Positions 1-10,960 of a DNA stretch of 64,000 nucleotides are shown piece by piece (within the stretch, counting starts at the first letter, position 1; each line of letters opens with the position of its first letter). The position numbers were made by a program, and so were the translations under genes. The notes under the pieces are model-generated. The model searched no databases. It worked only from the letters and a program-made list of their open reading frames with translations, and was not told the origin of the DNA. The stretch lies in the NCBI GenBank assembly GCA_022605425.2, contig CM061253.1, positions 578,501 through 642,500 of the forward strand, given 5' to 3'. Origin of the DNA: Hamiltosporidium tvaerminnensis. Lineage: Eukaryota; Microsporidia; Dubosqiidae.

Positions 1-869
1 TGCCAATTAGATTTTAAAAAAGAAAATGAAAGCTTTAAATTGGGTGACTAAATACTTTATAATAAAATAATTGCCTTAATCTGAAATTTAAATAAATATC
101 ATCAACTTAAGTTTCTAGAGAGAAGTAGATCAGGAACATTCAAAAATAAAATACAAATAAAGATAATATCAGATTACAATTATCTTACACATAATTTTTT
201 AAAAGAAAAGTTTAAAAAGTTTTTACGTCTTCCCATAGACGATTTACTTATGATTCTGTGCAGATCATTATAAGTTTGTACGGACTAATACTTAGCGATA
301 TAAAAATTTGGGATTTTTTAGCTACCAGGAGAACTTTTACAAGTATGAAATGAAAATATGAAAAGCTATTACAGATAAGTTCTATTATGTTTTCTTTACG
401 AAGATCAAACATAAATTGAGTATAAAATTTGAAAAATTGTAAATGATAAGCATATTGTGGATTGACTCACGACAAAAAAGGTCTGAAACTTAAATATTAC
501 GTAAATGCTGGATTTTGGAACCAAAAAATAACATGATACAATAAAAAAATCATCCCAGAACATAATCACAAATCTGATTTGGTTTATATCTACTGTAAAA
601 CTTATACTTTGTTCTATATTATTACTCAAAGGCCGAATTTATTCTTAAATTAGAAGTGATTTAACTTTGATTAATGTATAAAATTAAAGGTAATATATGT
701 CTTGAATTAAAATATTATTCCCATATTAAAATCTAATTATAATTAAATTTTTCATACATTCATCCGAACGAAAATAGGAAATAAATATTATGCTTTTTTT
801 TTTATTTTTATGTTGCTAAATCAACAAGTGTTGGAGCAAGCCGTAAAAGATTATCAAATCTAGTACCAA
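1..869. other. AT-rich sequence, no gene seen
   Basis: No reading frame here resembles a protein family and no start preceded by a CCC motif is visible. A short frame on the minus strand around 405-629 has a random, aromatic-rich composition and is not counted as a gene. Simple A/T tracts dominate. Confidence 0.6.
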
Positions 870-1106
870 GTGAATGTAGACTTTTTTAATTGTATTCCTA
901 ATAAATTTAGCAAACGACATATACCAAACGATGATGAGATTTTAAATCGAGATAATCTAGAAAGGATAGTGGAATTAATTGATGCCAATAGTGTAAAGAA
1001 TATAAGCATGTTTGGCAATGAAAATTACCCGAATTTGTTGTCTGAAAAAGTTAGTAAAATAATGAATTGTAAAGAGGGTAGTCTAAGACCAAAGATAAAA
1101 AGTTAA
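870..1106 (+). CDS. Hypothetical 78-residue ORF, possibly a gene fragment
   Basis: I do not recognise this protein. The 78 residues are mostly polar with a balanced composition (FSKRHIPNDDE near the N terminus, then an I/V/L-spaced helix-like stretch), which looks more like true coding sequence than the surrounding AT-rich noise. There is no CCC motif before the ATG, unlike the real genes of this window. Another frame just upstream (about 820-880) also reads plausibly, so this may be the tail of a frameshifted older gene. No neighbour suggests a function. Confidence 0.2.
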   Translation: MNVDFFNCIPNKFSKRHIPNDDEILNRDNLERIVELIDANSVKNISMFGNENYPNLLSEKVSKIMNCKEGSLRPKIKS

Positions 1107-2295
1107 TTAAATTGTTTTAACTATTTTTTTTTAACGACTTTTAATTTATTATCAAAACATCTACTCATTTAAACCAATGTAAATACCATAAGCCAAAAAA
1201 AAATTCTAGTATATTTTTTATAATGACACTTTTTATAAGATTAACACAGTATGCTAATTTTAAAAATTAAAATAGTGAAAATTTTTACTAAATATAAGCA
1301 AATATATTCTGAAAACCTCTAATTCAAGTCAAAACAAACAACTGTATAATCATTACACTCAAAATAGAATTTCAATTACAATATTTCAATATATGTTTGA
1401 TATTCAATTTAAGACCTACTATCATCGATAATGATCTAGGATTATGAAATTTTAGAATTGACCTAAGTATTTCATAATTTATATCTTTCGTTACGCATAA
1501 TGATCAAAACTATATGTGCTTTGCGGAACTGCACACATAATTTAAGCAATCTATAAAGAATTTAATTTATGAAATATTACTGGTGTAAGATAGGATAAAT
1601 TAAAACATACAAATTGCAGAAAATAGTAAAAGCCAAGTGGAATATGAATTATTTTAGAAATCTAAATATATAACGATTTTATGGAATAAAATTCTTATGA
1701 TTAGCCAAATTACCAAGATTATGTGCAATGAAATGTTTTGTTCTTTAAAAAATTCTATTATTGTATGAGCGGTGATTTTGAAATTCCTAGATTACAAAAC
1801 TTGCAATGAAAATGTATATTCGAACGATTTGAAGACTAAAAACATTTTATATCATCCAAAACCAGGAATCTGGTTTTTCCTATAGACATTGAATTATTAG
1901 AGAAACAACTTTAAAATTTTAGGTGTATTAAATTCATCCATCGTATTTTTAAATATGTGTCCAAACAATTAAAAAAATATTAATTTTATTCGCTTTTTTT
2001 TATCTAGAAGAGCAAGTAAATGGTCACCTGATTAATTTATTTATTGTTTACATCTCCAAGCTCTGATTTACCTCCCCTACAATTTAGAAATTGTAGACTT
2101 TAAAGGATATTCCATTTGATTTCTAATGTATTCGCAACCATTAAATATGGTAAAAAGGTTTACTAAGTGAAGTTGGATAAAATTTGAACGCCAAATACTT
2201 ACTATTTTTTGAAAATTTATAAATGTAATTTTTGATTCTATAACATTTCGGTAATATATGCGTATAAATCCTACCGATTAGCTTCTTATTTATAT
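1107..2295. other. AT-rich intergenic stretch, nothing recognised
   Basis: No coding sequence, tandem repeat or mobile-element end was identified between the small ORF and the hAT element. Only short fortuitous frames are present. Confidence 0.5.
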
Positions 2296-2879
2296 CAGAG
2301 CTCTCCAAACCACCGCCCGCAGACACATTTCATGAGCCTGCAGTATGCCATACAGAAATTCCCTCTACTTAGCCCTAAATTTTTTTATTGGAGAGTGGGT
2401 GTTTCTTTAAGCTAAAAAAATGATAAAATTCCCGTATAGTATACAAAAAAATTACAATTACAAATAATTTTTATTATCAATTCGTAATACAAATAAATTT
2501 TATTTGGTTTTTAACATCTTTCTGACAATATTTTTATTATTATTTTATACAAAAATAAAAATAATCGGTGGCATAATTTATTATTAGTGAGAATGATGTA
2601 GTTTAAATTTATCCCTAATATTATCTTGAAACCGTGGTTCTAATTTACTAGTAGAAATTGTCTTTAAAGATAGCAACGGCTTATCTGTTACTTTGGATAT
2701 GTAAATATTCTTTGTGTATTTCATTTAGAGAATATTTTTTTCACATAGATAGGTAATACCGAAAGCGTAAATAAATCACGAGCTAACTTATGAACGTTAT
2801 TAAATTATATAGAGCGAAGACACTTATTAAATCCCTCATATGATGACTATAAATATTTTTCTTCGGAAATATTCTCTCA

Positions 2880-4290
2880 TTTTACATCAATTATTTCCAA
2901 TTAAAGCTTCTGAGCGAGAGTTTCGGCATTAGTAGCGGTAAAAAGTTTTTGGAAAATTTTAATATTGTTTGCTGCCAAATCGAAATCAGAAGGACGATAA
3001 TCGCAATCTATTTTCGGAATATTCAAAGTTTCTAATGCAAACTCTATTGGAAATGCTGTCTCCGTTTGTTCACTGAATATTTGGCACGTAAAAAATAAGT
3101 GAATTTTTTTTTTGGAATTTGAAAAAATTTAAAGAAAGTATTTTCTGTGACTGTATGTTTCAGGCAGTATCTGTTTTTTCATTGCAATTTTAAATTGATA
3201 TGATTCATATATTTGGTTAAATCTGCTTAAAAATATAATTTTCATAGTCATTCATTACTTTGTAACTCAACAAAGAGGAAATTTCTTTGATATAAAAGTA
3301 TTTCGATGAGTTTTCTACGTCTAACAAACTGCGTCAAACCTTTTCCAAAGCTGAGCTACCGAATTGCAGTAATATATACTAAATCATTTTCTCTGATTTC
3401 TTCAATAAAATCACAAAATTAACGATGATTGGGTGGATGTGATTTTATATAGTTAACAGTTGATATTAAGTGAAGAAAGAATAAGCACATTAAAAACTTT
3501 CTGCTTGGTAATAAATGAATACAAGTTGAATCTAAATCATTGCTGTCATTGTGGTTGGATATAAACCACACTGGATCCATAAGACAATCCCCTTTAATTC
3601 CGAGTCACGAATGATTACAAGAAACGAATAAAATATTCGTTTGTTCATCCTCGACACTGAGAGGTAAAAAAGGAACGGAATAAGTATGTAAGTAGTTGTT
3701 GATATTACTAGTTTAAAAACCACCACATGTCTTAGCATTTCCAGCATAACTACTGTTGATGAATACTACAATGATTATCAATGGTTTGGAATCACTGCAA
3801 TTTTCTGCTGCTTTACATACAAGAGCGACCCACATTTATTTTTTATATTCATATATTTTCCGACATAAGTTGGAATACACTTCAAGTTTTTACATCAAGG
3901 TTATTCTTTGCAATAGATTTTTCGACTTAGTAAAAATATCTTGCCAGTACTTATTTGTGAATACTTAGAATATCTAAAAGCTCTTTATATACTTCATGAT
4001 TTGGATCAACTTCTTGAATAAAAATCAAAACGTTAGCTATATTCGAAATATCTGTTGAGTCATACAAAGTCGTATAAACAATTCTAGGGTTGGGTTCTTG
4101 TCAAAAAAATTTTTGATTATATTACTTGCCCTGTCATATACTCTCCTCGCTATTGTTTTGACCGAAAAACTGATTTTTTTAAATGATTCATTTTTTCTAG
4201 GGACATTTCTAATGCTGACCAATAATACATCTTCGACAAATTCACCGTCCTTGCTCATGTTTACCACGTTTTATAATATATAAGTCACAT
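2880..4290 (-). pseudogene. hAT transposase pseudogene (GTF2IRD2/SCAND3-like)
   Basis: The minus strand, read across several frames, keeps the order of conserved blocks of hAT transposases of the GTF2IRD2/SCAND3 type. First comes DSTDISNIANVLIFIQEVD at about 4,060-4,000 (family: DESTDxSDTAQLLIFIRG). Then RQFCDFIEEI followed by ITAIR-LSFGKG at about 3,430-3,340 (family: RWLSRGKVL). Then ADLTKYMNHINLKLQ at about 3,240-3,190 (family: DITEHLNELNLKLQGKN), and a C-terminal block near 3,070-2,890. The frames are broken by frameshifts, stops and a repeat insertion, so no active enzyme is made. Seeing the motifs is direct. The family assignment rests on established hAT conservation. In an intact element this protein would bind the terminal repeats and cut and paste the element with an 8-bp target duplication. 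Confidence 0.85.
3470..3740 (+). repeat. RepB copy inserted in the hAT pseudogene
   Basis: The sequence CATTAAAAACTTTCTGCTTG at about 3,489 is nearly the 5' module of RepA. It is followed by a different body that includes a segment with ATAAACCACACTGGATCCAT near 3,561 and CCTCGACACTGAGAGGTAAA near 3,650. Related copies lie at 10,340-10,570 (opposite strand), 15,900-16,320 and 60,590-61,015. The exact ends are uncertain. Confidence 0.5.
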
Positions 4291-4385
4291 GTAAAATAGC
4301 TCGGGGTTACTGCTTCTTGGCCAGCATTTACTTTCCTTAACAACGATTTTTGAGTTTTTTACACGCATTTAAAGTTTGGACCCTG

Positions 4386-4760
4386 TAATTATAGACTTCC
4401 AGTAAATTTAGAGTAATTCATATAATTTTTTTTTGACAATGACGTTTTATATTGTATTCTTTAATTACCGAAATGGATTACTACAAATAAAACATATTAC
4501 TATATTGCTTGATTAAATAACAAATTACTAGCACCCTATTTGTTTTTTAAAGATTGAGAATTCATTACTTATCTTTCTCTTTTTTCCTTATTCATATTTA
4601 TTCAAATAGAGGAAATAAAAAAAATGAAATAAGAATATAGTATGGTAACATTAAAATTTTCAATAAAAATAAAATAAGAATACAGTTTGATTAACGTTAA
4701 AATTTTTTGCAAAAAAATAAAATTAATAAATTTCTTTTAAGCGCTGTTTAACTACCAAGA
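4386..4760. other. AT-rich intergenic stretch
   Basis: Nothing was recognised apart from two similar short blocks of the type AAAATTT..AATAAAA around 4,630-4,720. No coding content was seen. Confidence 0.5.
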
Positions 4761-4776
4761 AGAAAACAAGCAAATA

Positions 4777-5507
4777 TCTTTATTTAAAAGTTTTACATCT
4801 TTTTAAAATAGTGGCAAGTGTTATATTTGTTTTCATGACATTACGCAGTTCTAGGTTTAACATAAATGACTGCTACCCCAACACTCCATCGGTAACCCCT
4901 GCGATACCTACGTCCCAAAGCCTTTCATCTACCAGGTGTGTAGAACCTAAATAATAGGCGAGGCAGTTGCCCGGAGTTCGTTAATGTCCGTTGCATGGAG
5001 TGTGATCGAAGGCCGAAGCCCCCCCTGGGCTCCCATAAGACTTTGCAGCATTCCCACTTACTCTACACTTTCTGAACCCAATAAACTTCTGGCTAAGATA
5101 TATTTCAGAGATTTACATGGGGTCCACCTAGACAGTGCAATGTCATACCAACAGGTATAACCTGCTACTTAGCTTTCCTGGCTTTTAATGGGTTTTATTT
5201 TTATATCTCCCAGGCGCTAAGTCTTCTAACCCGAGTGAGCAAGGCTAGGTTTCCATGCTTTTACATGGCAATTACCTACATGTTCAGCTGCGGTCAGCAA
5301 TCTGGTTACATAAAAAACTACAAATAAATTTGTAGAAAAAGTTTCTCCATTTCCTAGACCTCTTCTCCTCATTACAACTCCCATGGAACAACCGAAGATG
5401 TAGTGTGGTTGTATTCCCACCAAAAATCCAAACAATGATCTTCACACCAGTTTCACACACTCATTGCCAAGCAGAAAGTTTTTTATGTGGTTATCCTCCC
5501 TCCACGT
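4777..5507 (-). mobile_element. RepA retroposon, complete copy, with 16-bp target duplications
   Basis: This is a 731-bp copy of the RepA family. It is flanked by a perfect 16-bp direct repeat, agaaaacaagcaaata, at 4,761-4,776 and 5,508-5,523, which marks target-primed retroposition. On the minus strand it starts with a GGAGG-rich end (GGAGGATAACCACATAAAAA) and ends in an A/T-rich tail. It carries an open frame of 69 codons at 5,435-5,226 (minus) whose translation is nearly the same in the 39,828-40,558 copy. The GC content is well above the surroundings. Other copies lie at 11,097, 12,480, 36,770, 39,828, 46,585 and, partially, 42,690. The family is not one I can name. A LINE-mobilised element or the remnant of a longer retrotransposon both fit. 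Confidence 0.85.
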
Positions 5508-5910
5508 AGAAAACAAGCAAATAATAAAGATATTATTTTATTTTTTGTAGTGGAAAATTTTAAAGATTTTAGTTTTGATAATTTCGACATAACATAACAA
5601 CATCAATTGCAAAGTAAAGATTAAAATGAAGCTAAAAATCAATCAAAGAAAAATTATATGTTATTTTTTTACCTTAAACAATGAAAGACAGAAATAGTTG
5701 TTAAAACAGTTGCCTTTCGTAAGAAAGCTCAAGATTCGCCGCACATCGAAAAGATGATTTTTTTAAGTCTTTTTAACTAAAATTGGTTCGTATTAACAAA
5801 TTTCGAAGTCATATTTGGAATACTTTGACCCAGATCTACTTAAATATGTTTTCATGGTTAATCATACAAATATGAGTTTTTTGTTCCGATTTTGTGAGCC
5901 ATTATCACTT

Positions 5911-6030
5911 TTAGTGCAAATAGTCGAGTGATGAGAATATCTGAATTTACATTCGAAGGCCTAGGGTTTGCACCCCGGTTGCTTAATTCTTTATCTTCCG
6001 TACAAGAAAGTTTGCGTTAGAGTGACAACC
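5911..6030 (+). repeat. Possible tRNA-derived SINE fragment
   Basis: TAGTCGAGTGATGAG at 5,921 resembles a pol III box A, and GGGTTTGCACCCC at 5,964-5,976 resembles a box B, spaced as in a tRNA. The arms do not fold into a convincing acceptor stem, so this is not called a tRNA gene. A diverged relative appears at about 43,770-43,890. This could be a decayed SINE head. The evidence is motif-level only. Confidence 0.3.
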
Positions 6031-6990
6031 AAACGAATCAAAAGAAAAATGTTTCTGAAACGCTTATAACGAAGTGAACTTTAATTCACTCGTGGATTGT
6101 GTTCCCTCTGTAGAGAAAGAAACAAGCTACCTGTTTTTTTTATTACCACCTTTAAAATTAATTAAATAAGAGCAAAATAAAGATAAGATAGCTGACAGCA
6201 TGTATGTAAAGCTTCAAAAGCAAAGTATAGATTGAAACTCTATTTAACACAGTTGTTCTTTAAATGTGTCTTGAATAATTAAGCTTCTAAAAAATAACCT
6301 TTTCGACTTGACTGTAATTTTTCAAACTATACATCTCCAATTATTTTTTCTTACTTTATACTTTAAATTATTAATTTACATACAAAAGTTATTTTTAAAA
6401 AATATGGTTAATATACATGCTTATTTTTTTAATCGTATGTATGAAACTTAAAAATTTCAATCCTAAAATATTAATAATTAACATCAAAAAAATACTTTTC
6501 CGTACTTTGGAATAAAATATAATGAGTTATTGGTTAGCGAACTTTATATAGACGTCACCATGCATCCTAGGCCAAAAAGTTTAGCGACTTTTGATCTATA
6601 TTACGGTACAAAATATAGAAAGAAAATGTATTTTAAATTGTAGTAATCAATTTAAAAACATGCGAATCCTCTAGAATAGATGTATGAGTATGCTAAAATA
6701 CGGATATGAAGTAGTCAATAATAGATGGAATGATTTTTCAAAAAACCCAACGTACATAAATTTTAATTCTTTTTGCTAATGAATTTAAGAGTAACTGTCT
6801 TAGCAATTTATTATGAAATGAAAATTATTGTAGTCTGATCGATTAAAAAAAGGTTTTTAAAATCCAAATTAATCATATATTACTTGAATAATTGGTTGAA
6901 TTTTAGATTAAGGCTAGAGCAAAAAGAAAATTTTTCAGGGTTCAAATTTTTTTATTTTTAGTCCTTTTTGGCAATTTAATTTTTATTTAT
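6031..6990. other. AT-rich intergenic stretch
   Basis: No reading frame, repeat or RNA gene was recognised between the tRNA-like sequence and the Ginger-like element. Confidence 0.5.
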
Positions 6991-8633
6991 TGTCAAGGTC
7001 CTTAGTGCCCCGTTATTTCTAATGCAGTTGTATATATTAATAACACCCTTTATTTATAATAGATATATGTTATTTGTATTATATTTCTATCCTATAATTT
7101 CCGCGTTATTCCGTATTTACTCCAGCTTCTATTGCTCCTATGATATTTCTGTATTTATATAGGCGGATTACAGTCTTTGAAACCAAACATTAAAAGGCAA
7201 TACATATACAAATAGTCTTAATGCAAAGTTTTACGGCTTGCTATTGTTTGATATTAAGACCGAATAAATGTTTTTTATTGCAATAACATGTTATGGGAAA
7301 CAATTTTCGAGCAAATGACTTTTACCAATAAATAAATTTACAAAAATAATATAATGCATTTATGATTGATTGTGTAGATCTTAGAAGATACGTTGATCAA
7401 AAAAATGAGATTATTGGACTTAGAACATAATCGACACTTATACAACGGATTTCTAGATGTTTAAGACGATGAACAAGACTTCATATTCCGAAGAAGATTC
7501 ATATAAATTTCTATTATAGTTTTGCTATTCCAGTAGCAAATAAATCCGATAATGATAAAGAATTTTAAAATTAATTTATGTAAACATATTTAACTGCTCT
7601 TAACATTCAAATAATATATGGAAGGCCACATTATTCAAAGGCTCGGGGACAAATTGAACTGATGAATCAAACATTTAAAGATGGTATGAAAAAAAGTTTT
7701 ATGTTAGGCTACAAAAATATGAATCGGTTTTAACAATTATGTTATATAAGCTTATAAAAGAACGATATATTGTGCCTCAAATAAATCATCATTACAACTT
7801 TTTAATGGCCAACTGGATTTATAATCTTCTTTCCGGTAATACGGTGACGGAGGAACTAAAAGATGATTTAGTATTTGTCGATGAAACAAGTTCTGATGTA
7901 TAACAGCAAGAAAACATGATCCGAGATATAAAGACACAATGGACTTTGGAGATTGTGTCTTGAATGTATAATGAAGTTCTTGAGCCTAAATAACTTACTT
8001 CATCTTCAACAACCAATGCTTTTGAAGTTCATATGAATATTGAAACTGATACAGAAGTAAGTAAACATTTTAAAAATATTAAAAAAGAATTATAGAAAGT
8101 AACGATTAAATAAACTAATAAGAGATCTTCTTATTGGTGATAAGGTTTTGTTAAAAAACAATTTTGACATGAATACAAAGACTAAACGCGCACCGTTTGA
8201 TTATTTTTATGATGATTCTGTCTTTACAGTAACAAATGGCTTTAGTAGTAATATGATAGAATTAGAAAACGTTAATGCTAAAAAGGAATTGTTCAGAAAG
8301 GGATAATAAAGCGGATTTAATTTAATTTTTTTCTTTTTTTAATATGTGTTATTTGTAAAATAAGAAATGTTAAGATATAGGGAAATGTTTTTATTTTTAA
8401 AATTGATTGCGATAATATTTTTGGTAGGAAAAATAAAGTTGAAAGTTTATAAACATTTATTTTCACTTGAACCCTATTATATTTAGAAACAAAATGCCTA
8501 ATATTTTAATCTGGGGACATTAAAAATGGATGAATAGAAAATATTGGGGTTATAAATATATTGAAAATAAAAGGGGGGCGTATTAGAAATAACCGGGAGC
8601 ACAAAATACATGGGTGCATTATGAAACGTGACA
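6991..8633 (+). mobile_element. Ginger-like DDE transposon, decayed copy
   Basis: The left terminus is TGTCAAGGTCC...CCCCGTTATTTC from 6,991. The right terminus is an imperfect inverted copy ending ...ATGAAACGTGACA at 8,633. Both match the ends of the second copy at 31,694-33,833, so the element boundaries are supported by two independent examples. TGT..ACA ends with inverted terminal repeats and a retrovirus-type integrase inside fit the Ginger superfamily of DNA transposons better than an LTR retrotransposon. The element is 1.64 kb and lacks most of the N-terminal half of its integrase. Confidence 0.7.
7450..8310 (+). pseudogene. Integrase-type (DDE) transposase pseudogene
   Basis: The plus strand at about 7,510-7,720 reads FAIPVANKSDNDKEF, then IQIIYGRPHYSKARGQIELM and NQTFKDGMKKS. 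This matches FGVPVAIQSDNGRDF and IKIIHGRPRNPKAQGQVERV of the copy at 32,000-33,370. It keeps the second catalytic Asp (SDN) and the catalytic Glu (GQIE) of the rve integrase core. At about 8,120-8,306 a C-terminal domain remains (IGDKVLLKNNFD ... TKTKRAPFDYF) that also matches the other copy. In-frame stops and frameshifts lie between the blocks, so it is inactive. The H2C2 zinc finger and first Asp are not visible here. Confidence 0.8.
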
Positions 8634-8847
8634 CTTTTTAATATTCATTATTTTTTCTTTGAAATTTTTTGCGTTACCAAATATGCTTTTTTTTCGCATA
8701 ACACCGATTATTTCCTTATTAATGCATCTAAAAGCTTATTTATAGATAATATTTATGAAAACTTATTTCTAGCGTACACATTACAGATAAGATTCATAAT
8801 TTATTGGAAAATGTTGTTTTAAAGAATTAAAAATGTATTTAAATTTT

Positions 8848-10182
8848 AGATTCAATCTTTGAAACAACGAATAAAACATTTTTAAAAAAATTTAATTATT
8901 TACAGAAAATAAAAGTTACTTATAATTATTTTGATGAAGAAAATGAGAAATCTTTTATAACCAATAGCGATCTTTGTGCTACTGTGGTAGTAAAAAACTA
9001 TATTTTTGTATCGGATTTTGATGAGAAAATTCTAAAATTAATTCATTTAGAAAATTCTGTTTCAAGCCAAAATGGCAAACGTTTTATTGTAGAAACAAAT
9101 ACAATTTCAGAGGAAATAGAAGAATTTTTTTTTTAAAAAAAATATAGTTGATCTTCATATTTCATTTCATAAGACAATATTTTTTTTAATTTTAGTTTTT
9201 TTGGAACCACTAGAGAATCTTAAAACACTAAAAGTAGATTTTTTTTCGATAGTGGCAAAGCAAAACTTATTTTCTGAAGTATTGTCTTTTAATAAAATAT
9301 ACGAAATTGAGATAGAAGAATATAAAATCGATAAACAAAAAATATGTAAAATACTAAGTTTAGCAAATATTAGAAAATCAATTTTAATTGTTCATCCAAT
9401 AGAAATATTCAAGATGGATATTTTCTGCCAGATAATAATACAATTTTGGAGTTTTCCTTTTTAACCGAAGAAACCTGCGATAGTCTTTCACTTCCATTTT
9501 TGCTTAAATCCTTAAAAAATCTGGAAAAGGTGTATCTAAATGGAGATCATATCTATAAAATTCTTTTTTTAAAAAATTTTAGTTAATTCATAGCACCAAA
9601 AACTTTTAAAGTTGTGTCAATTATTTCTAAATATTCTATGAAATCTTATCAAAATTTTGATTTTGATACAGATATTACGGAAAATTTATGTTTAGGTAAT
9701 AATTTTCCAGATGGAACTATTAGAAATATATTTTTTAAAAAGAGAATGATCAGATTAAAGACTCTGAGTCTCTATGGTTTTCATATTGGAAAAAATGATA
9801 AGAAAATGTTAGGAAATTTAGAAAATTTAATATCTTTTGATATAATCAATTGTTTTTTATTGGAAAATTCATTTTCGGAATTATTTGATGAGGAAAAAAA
9901 GTATATTATAGAAGATCTGGTTTTAAATTTGGTTGATATAACCACAAATGATGTTTTTTTTATTTCTAAATTAAAAAGTTTAAAAAATTTAACACTTCTA
10001 TATTGTGAATTTATAAATTAGAGCTTTGAGAGTCTGAGGGGAATATACTTCGAAAGATTGGAGTATTATAGATTTGCTGCTATAGATTCATGCCATGATG
10101 ATGCTCAAATTGGTCATTTTACTGAAGAATTTGTGCCAAATATTTTTTCACAACAAACAGAAGAGTTATCTGTTGAAGCATA
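8848..10182 (+). pseudogene. LRR-like family pseudogene (P1)
   Basis: Successive plus-strand pieces, each open for 85-140 codons, together cover the C-terminal part of an LRR-like protein: about 8,848-9,136, 9,201-9,464, 9,470-9,585, 9,614-10,021 and 10,021-10,182. The most diagnostic stretch, at 9,840-10,015, reads SFSELFDEEKKYIIEDL followed by DVFFISKLKSLKNLTLLY. The intact gene at 18,059 has SFSELFKIDNEYAIKKI and DIIFISKLKHLRRLTLNY at the equivalent place. Frameshifts and an in-frame stop at 10,021 separate the pieces. The N-terminal signal and cysteine region is not found. It ends in two consecutive stops after EELSVEA. It belongs to a more diverged subfamily than the two intact genes. 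Confidence 0.8.
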
Positions 10183-10960
10183 ATAAATGTGACTTTTTTT
10201 CGTACTATATTATATTTTTTAATATAAAACTTTAGTATATGACATATTTTATCTATTTTACTTCGAGTTCTACTAAGCCCTTACTTTCATTTAAACATAT
10301 CAGGAGTTTTTCATGATAATTTACTTTAAAAGAATATTTTTACTTACTAATTTATTTTATTCCTCTTTTACCTTTTAGTGTCGAGGATGACCAAAAGATT
10401 TTTTTCCATTTATTTCTTCTAATCATTTGGAACTCGGAATTATAAGGAATCGGCCTATAGACCTAATTGGTTTATATTCTGCCCTGATATCAACAATGAA
10501 ATCACATCAATTCTACACACTCATTGCCAAACAATAGTTTTTAATGTGATTATTCTCCCTTCATCTTAGAAGAAATATTTTAAAGCTAAAAATATTATCT
10601 AATAATGCTAGGGAATAGTAGTTCCTTTATAGAACGTTTTTATTTATAATTTATAACACTATTGAGAATAAATGAGATGCTATCGTAGCATTGCGCCTAG
10701 ACATATAATATTTAGATTATAGTTGAGATAAATTTACTTTCCTCAAAATATACTTAATTATACAAATAGATATTTACTATATATACATAATTAATCAGAA
10801 ATTTTTTTACCAAAAACATCATAAGATCGGAAATAATTTTATGAAGGATATCGCATCTCTTTATTCAAATGCCATGGATTACATTCTTTATATACAGGTA
10901 ACGCAGTTCTAGGTTCTGCATATAACAACTTCGCGAACACTATCGATATTCTTTTGATCA
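10183..10960. other. Intergenic, containing a RepB copy
   Basis: The stretch at about 10,340-10,570 is the inverted counterpart of the repeat at 3,470-3,740. It contains ctttagtgtcgaggatgacc-like sequence and ends in CACACTCATTGCCAAACAAT followed by TTTTTAATGTGATTATTCTC, the RepA-type 5' module on the minus strand. The rest is AT-rich with nothing recognised. Confidence 0.5.

Larger units (their letters stand above)
2296..4385 (-). mobile_element. Decayed hAT DNA transposon
   Basis: The left end, CAGAGCTCTCCAAACCACCG at 2,296, and the right end, which reads CAGGGTCCAAACTTTAAATG on the minus strand from 4,385, look like imperfect hAT terminal repeats (CAG-N-GG..CCAAAC type). Between them the minus strand carries pieces of a hAT transposase. 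The flanking 8-mers (atttatat on the left, aattatag on the right if shifted by one base) agree at six of eight positions, compatible with an old 8-bp target duplication. The first 540 bp (2,296-2,830) are homologous to the internal sequence of the shorter element at 10,961-12,422. A RepB repeat interrupts it at about 3,470-3,740. Confidence 0.75.

Noticed and set aside
4098-4283. Plus-strand ORF of 61 codons with a hydrophobic N terminus
   Set aside because: It is antisense to the hAT transposase remnant, and the apparent signal peptide is a consequence of T-rich sequence.
6991-8633. Interpretation as an LTR retrotransposon
   Set aside because: The ends are inverted, not direct, repeats, and no reverse transcriptase or protease fragment was found in either copy.
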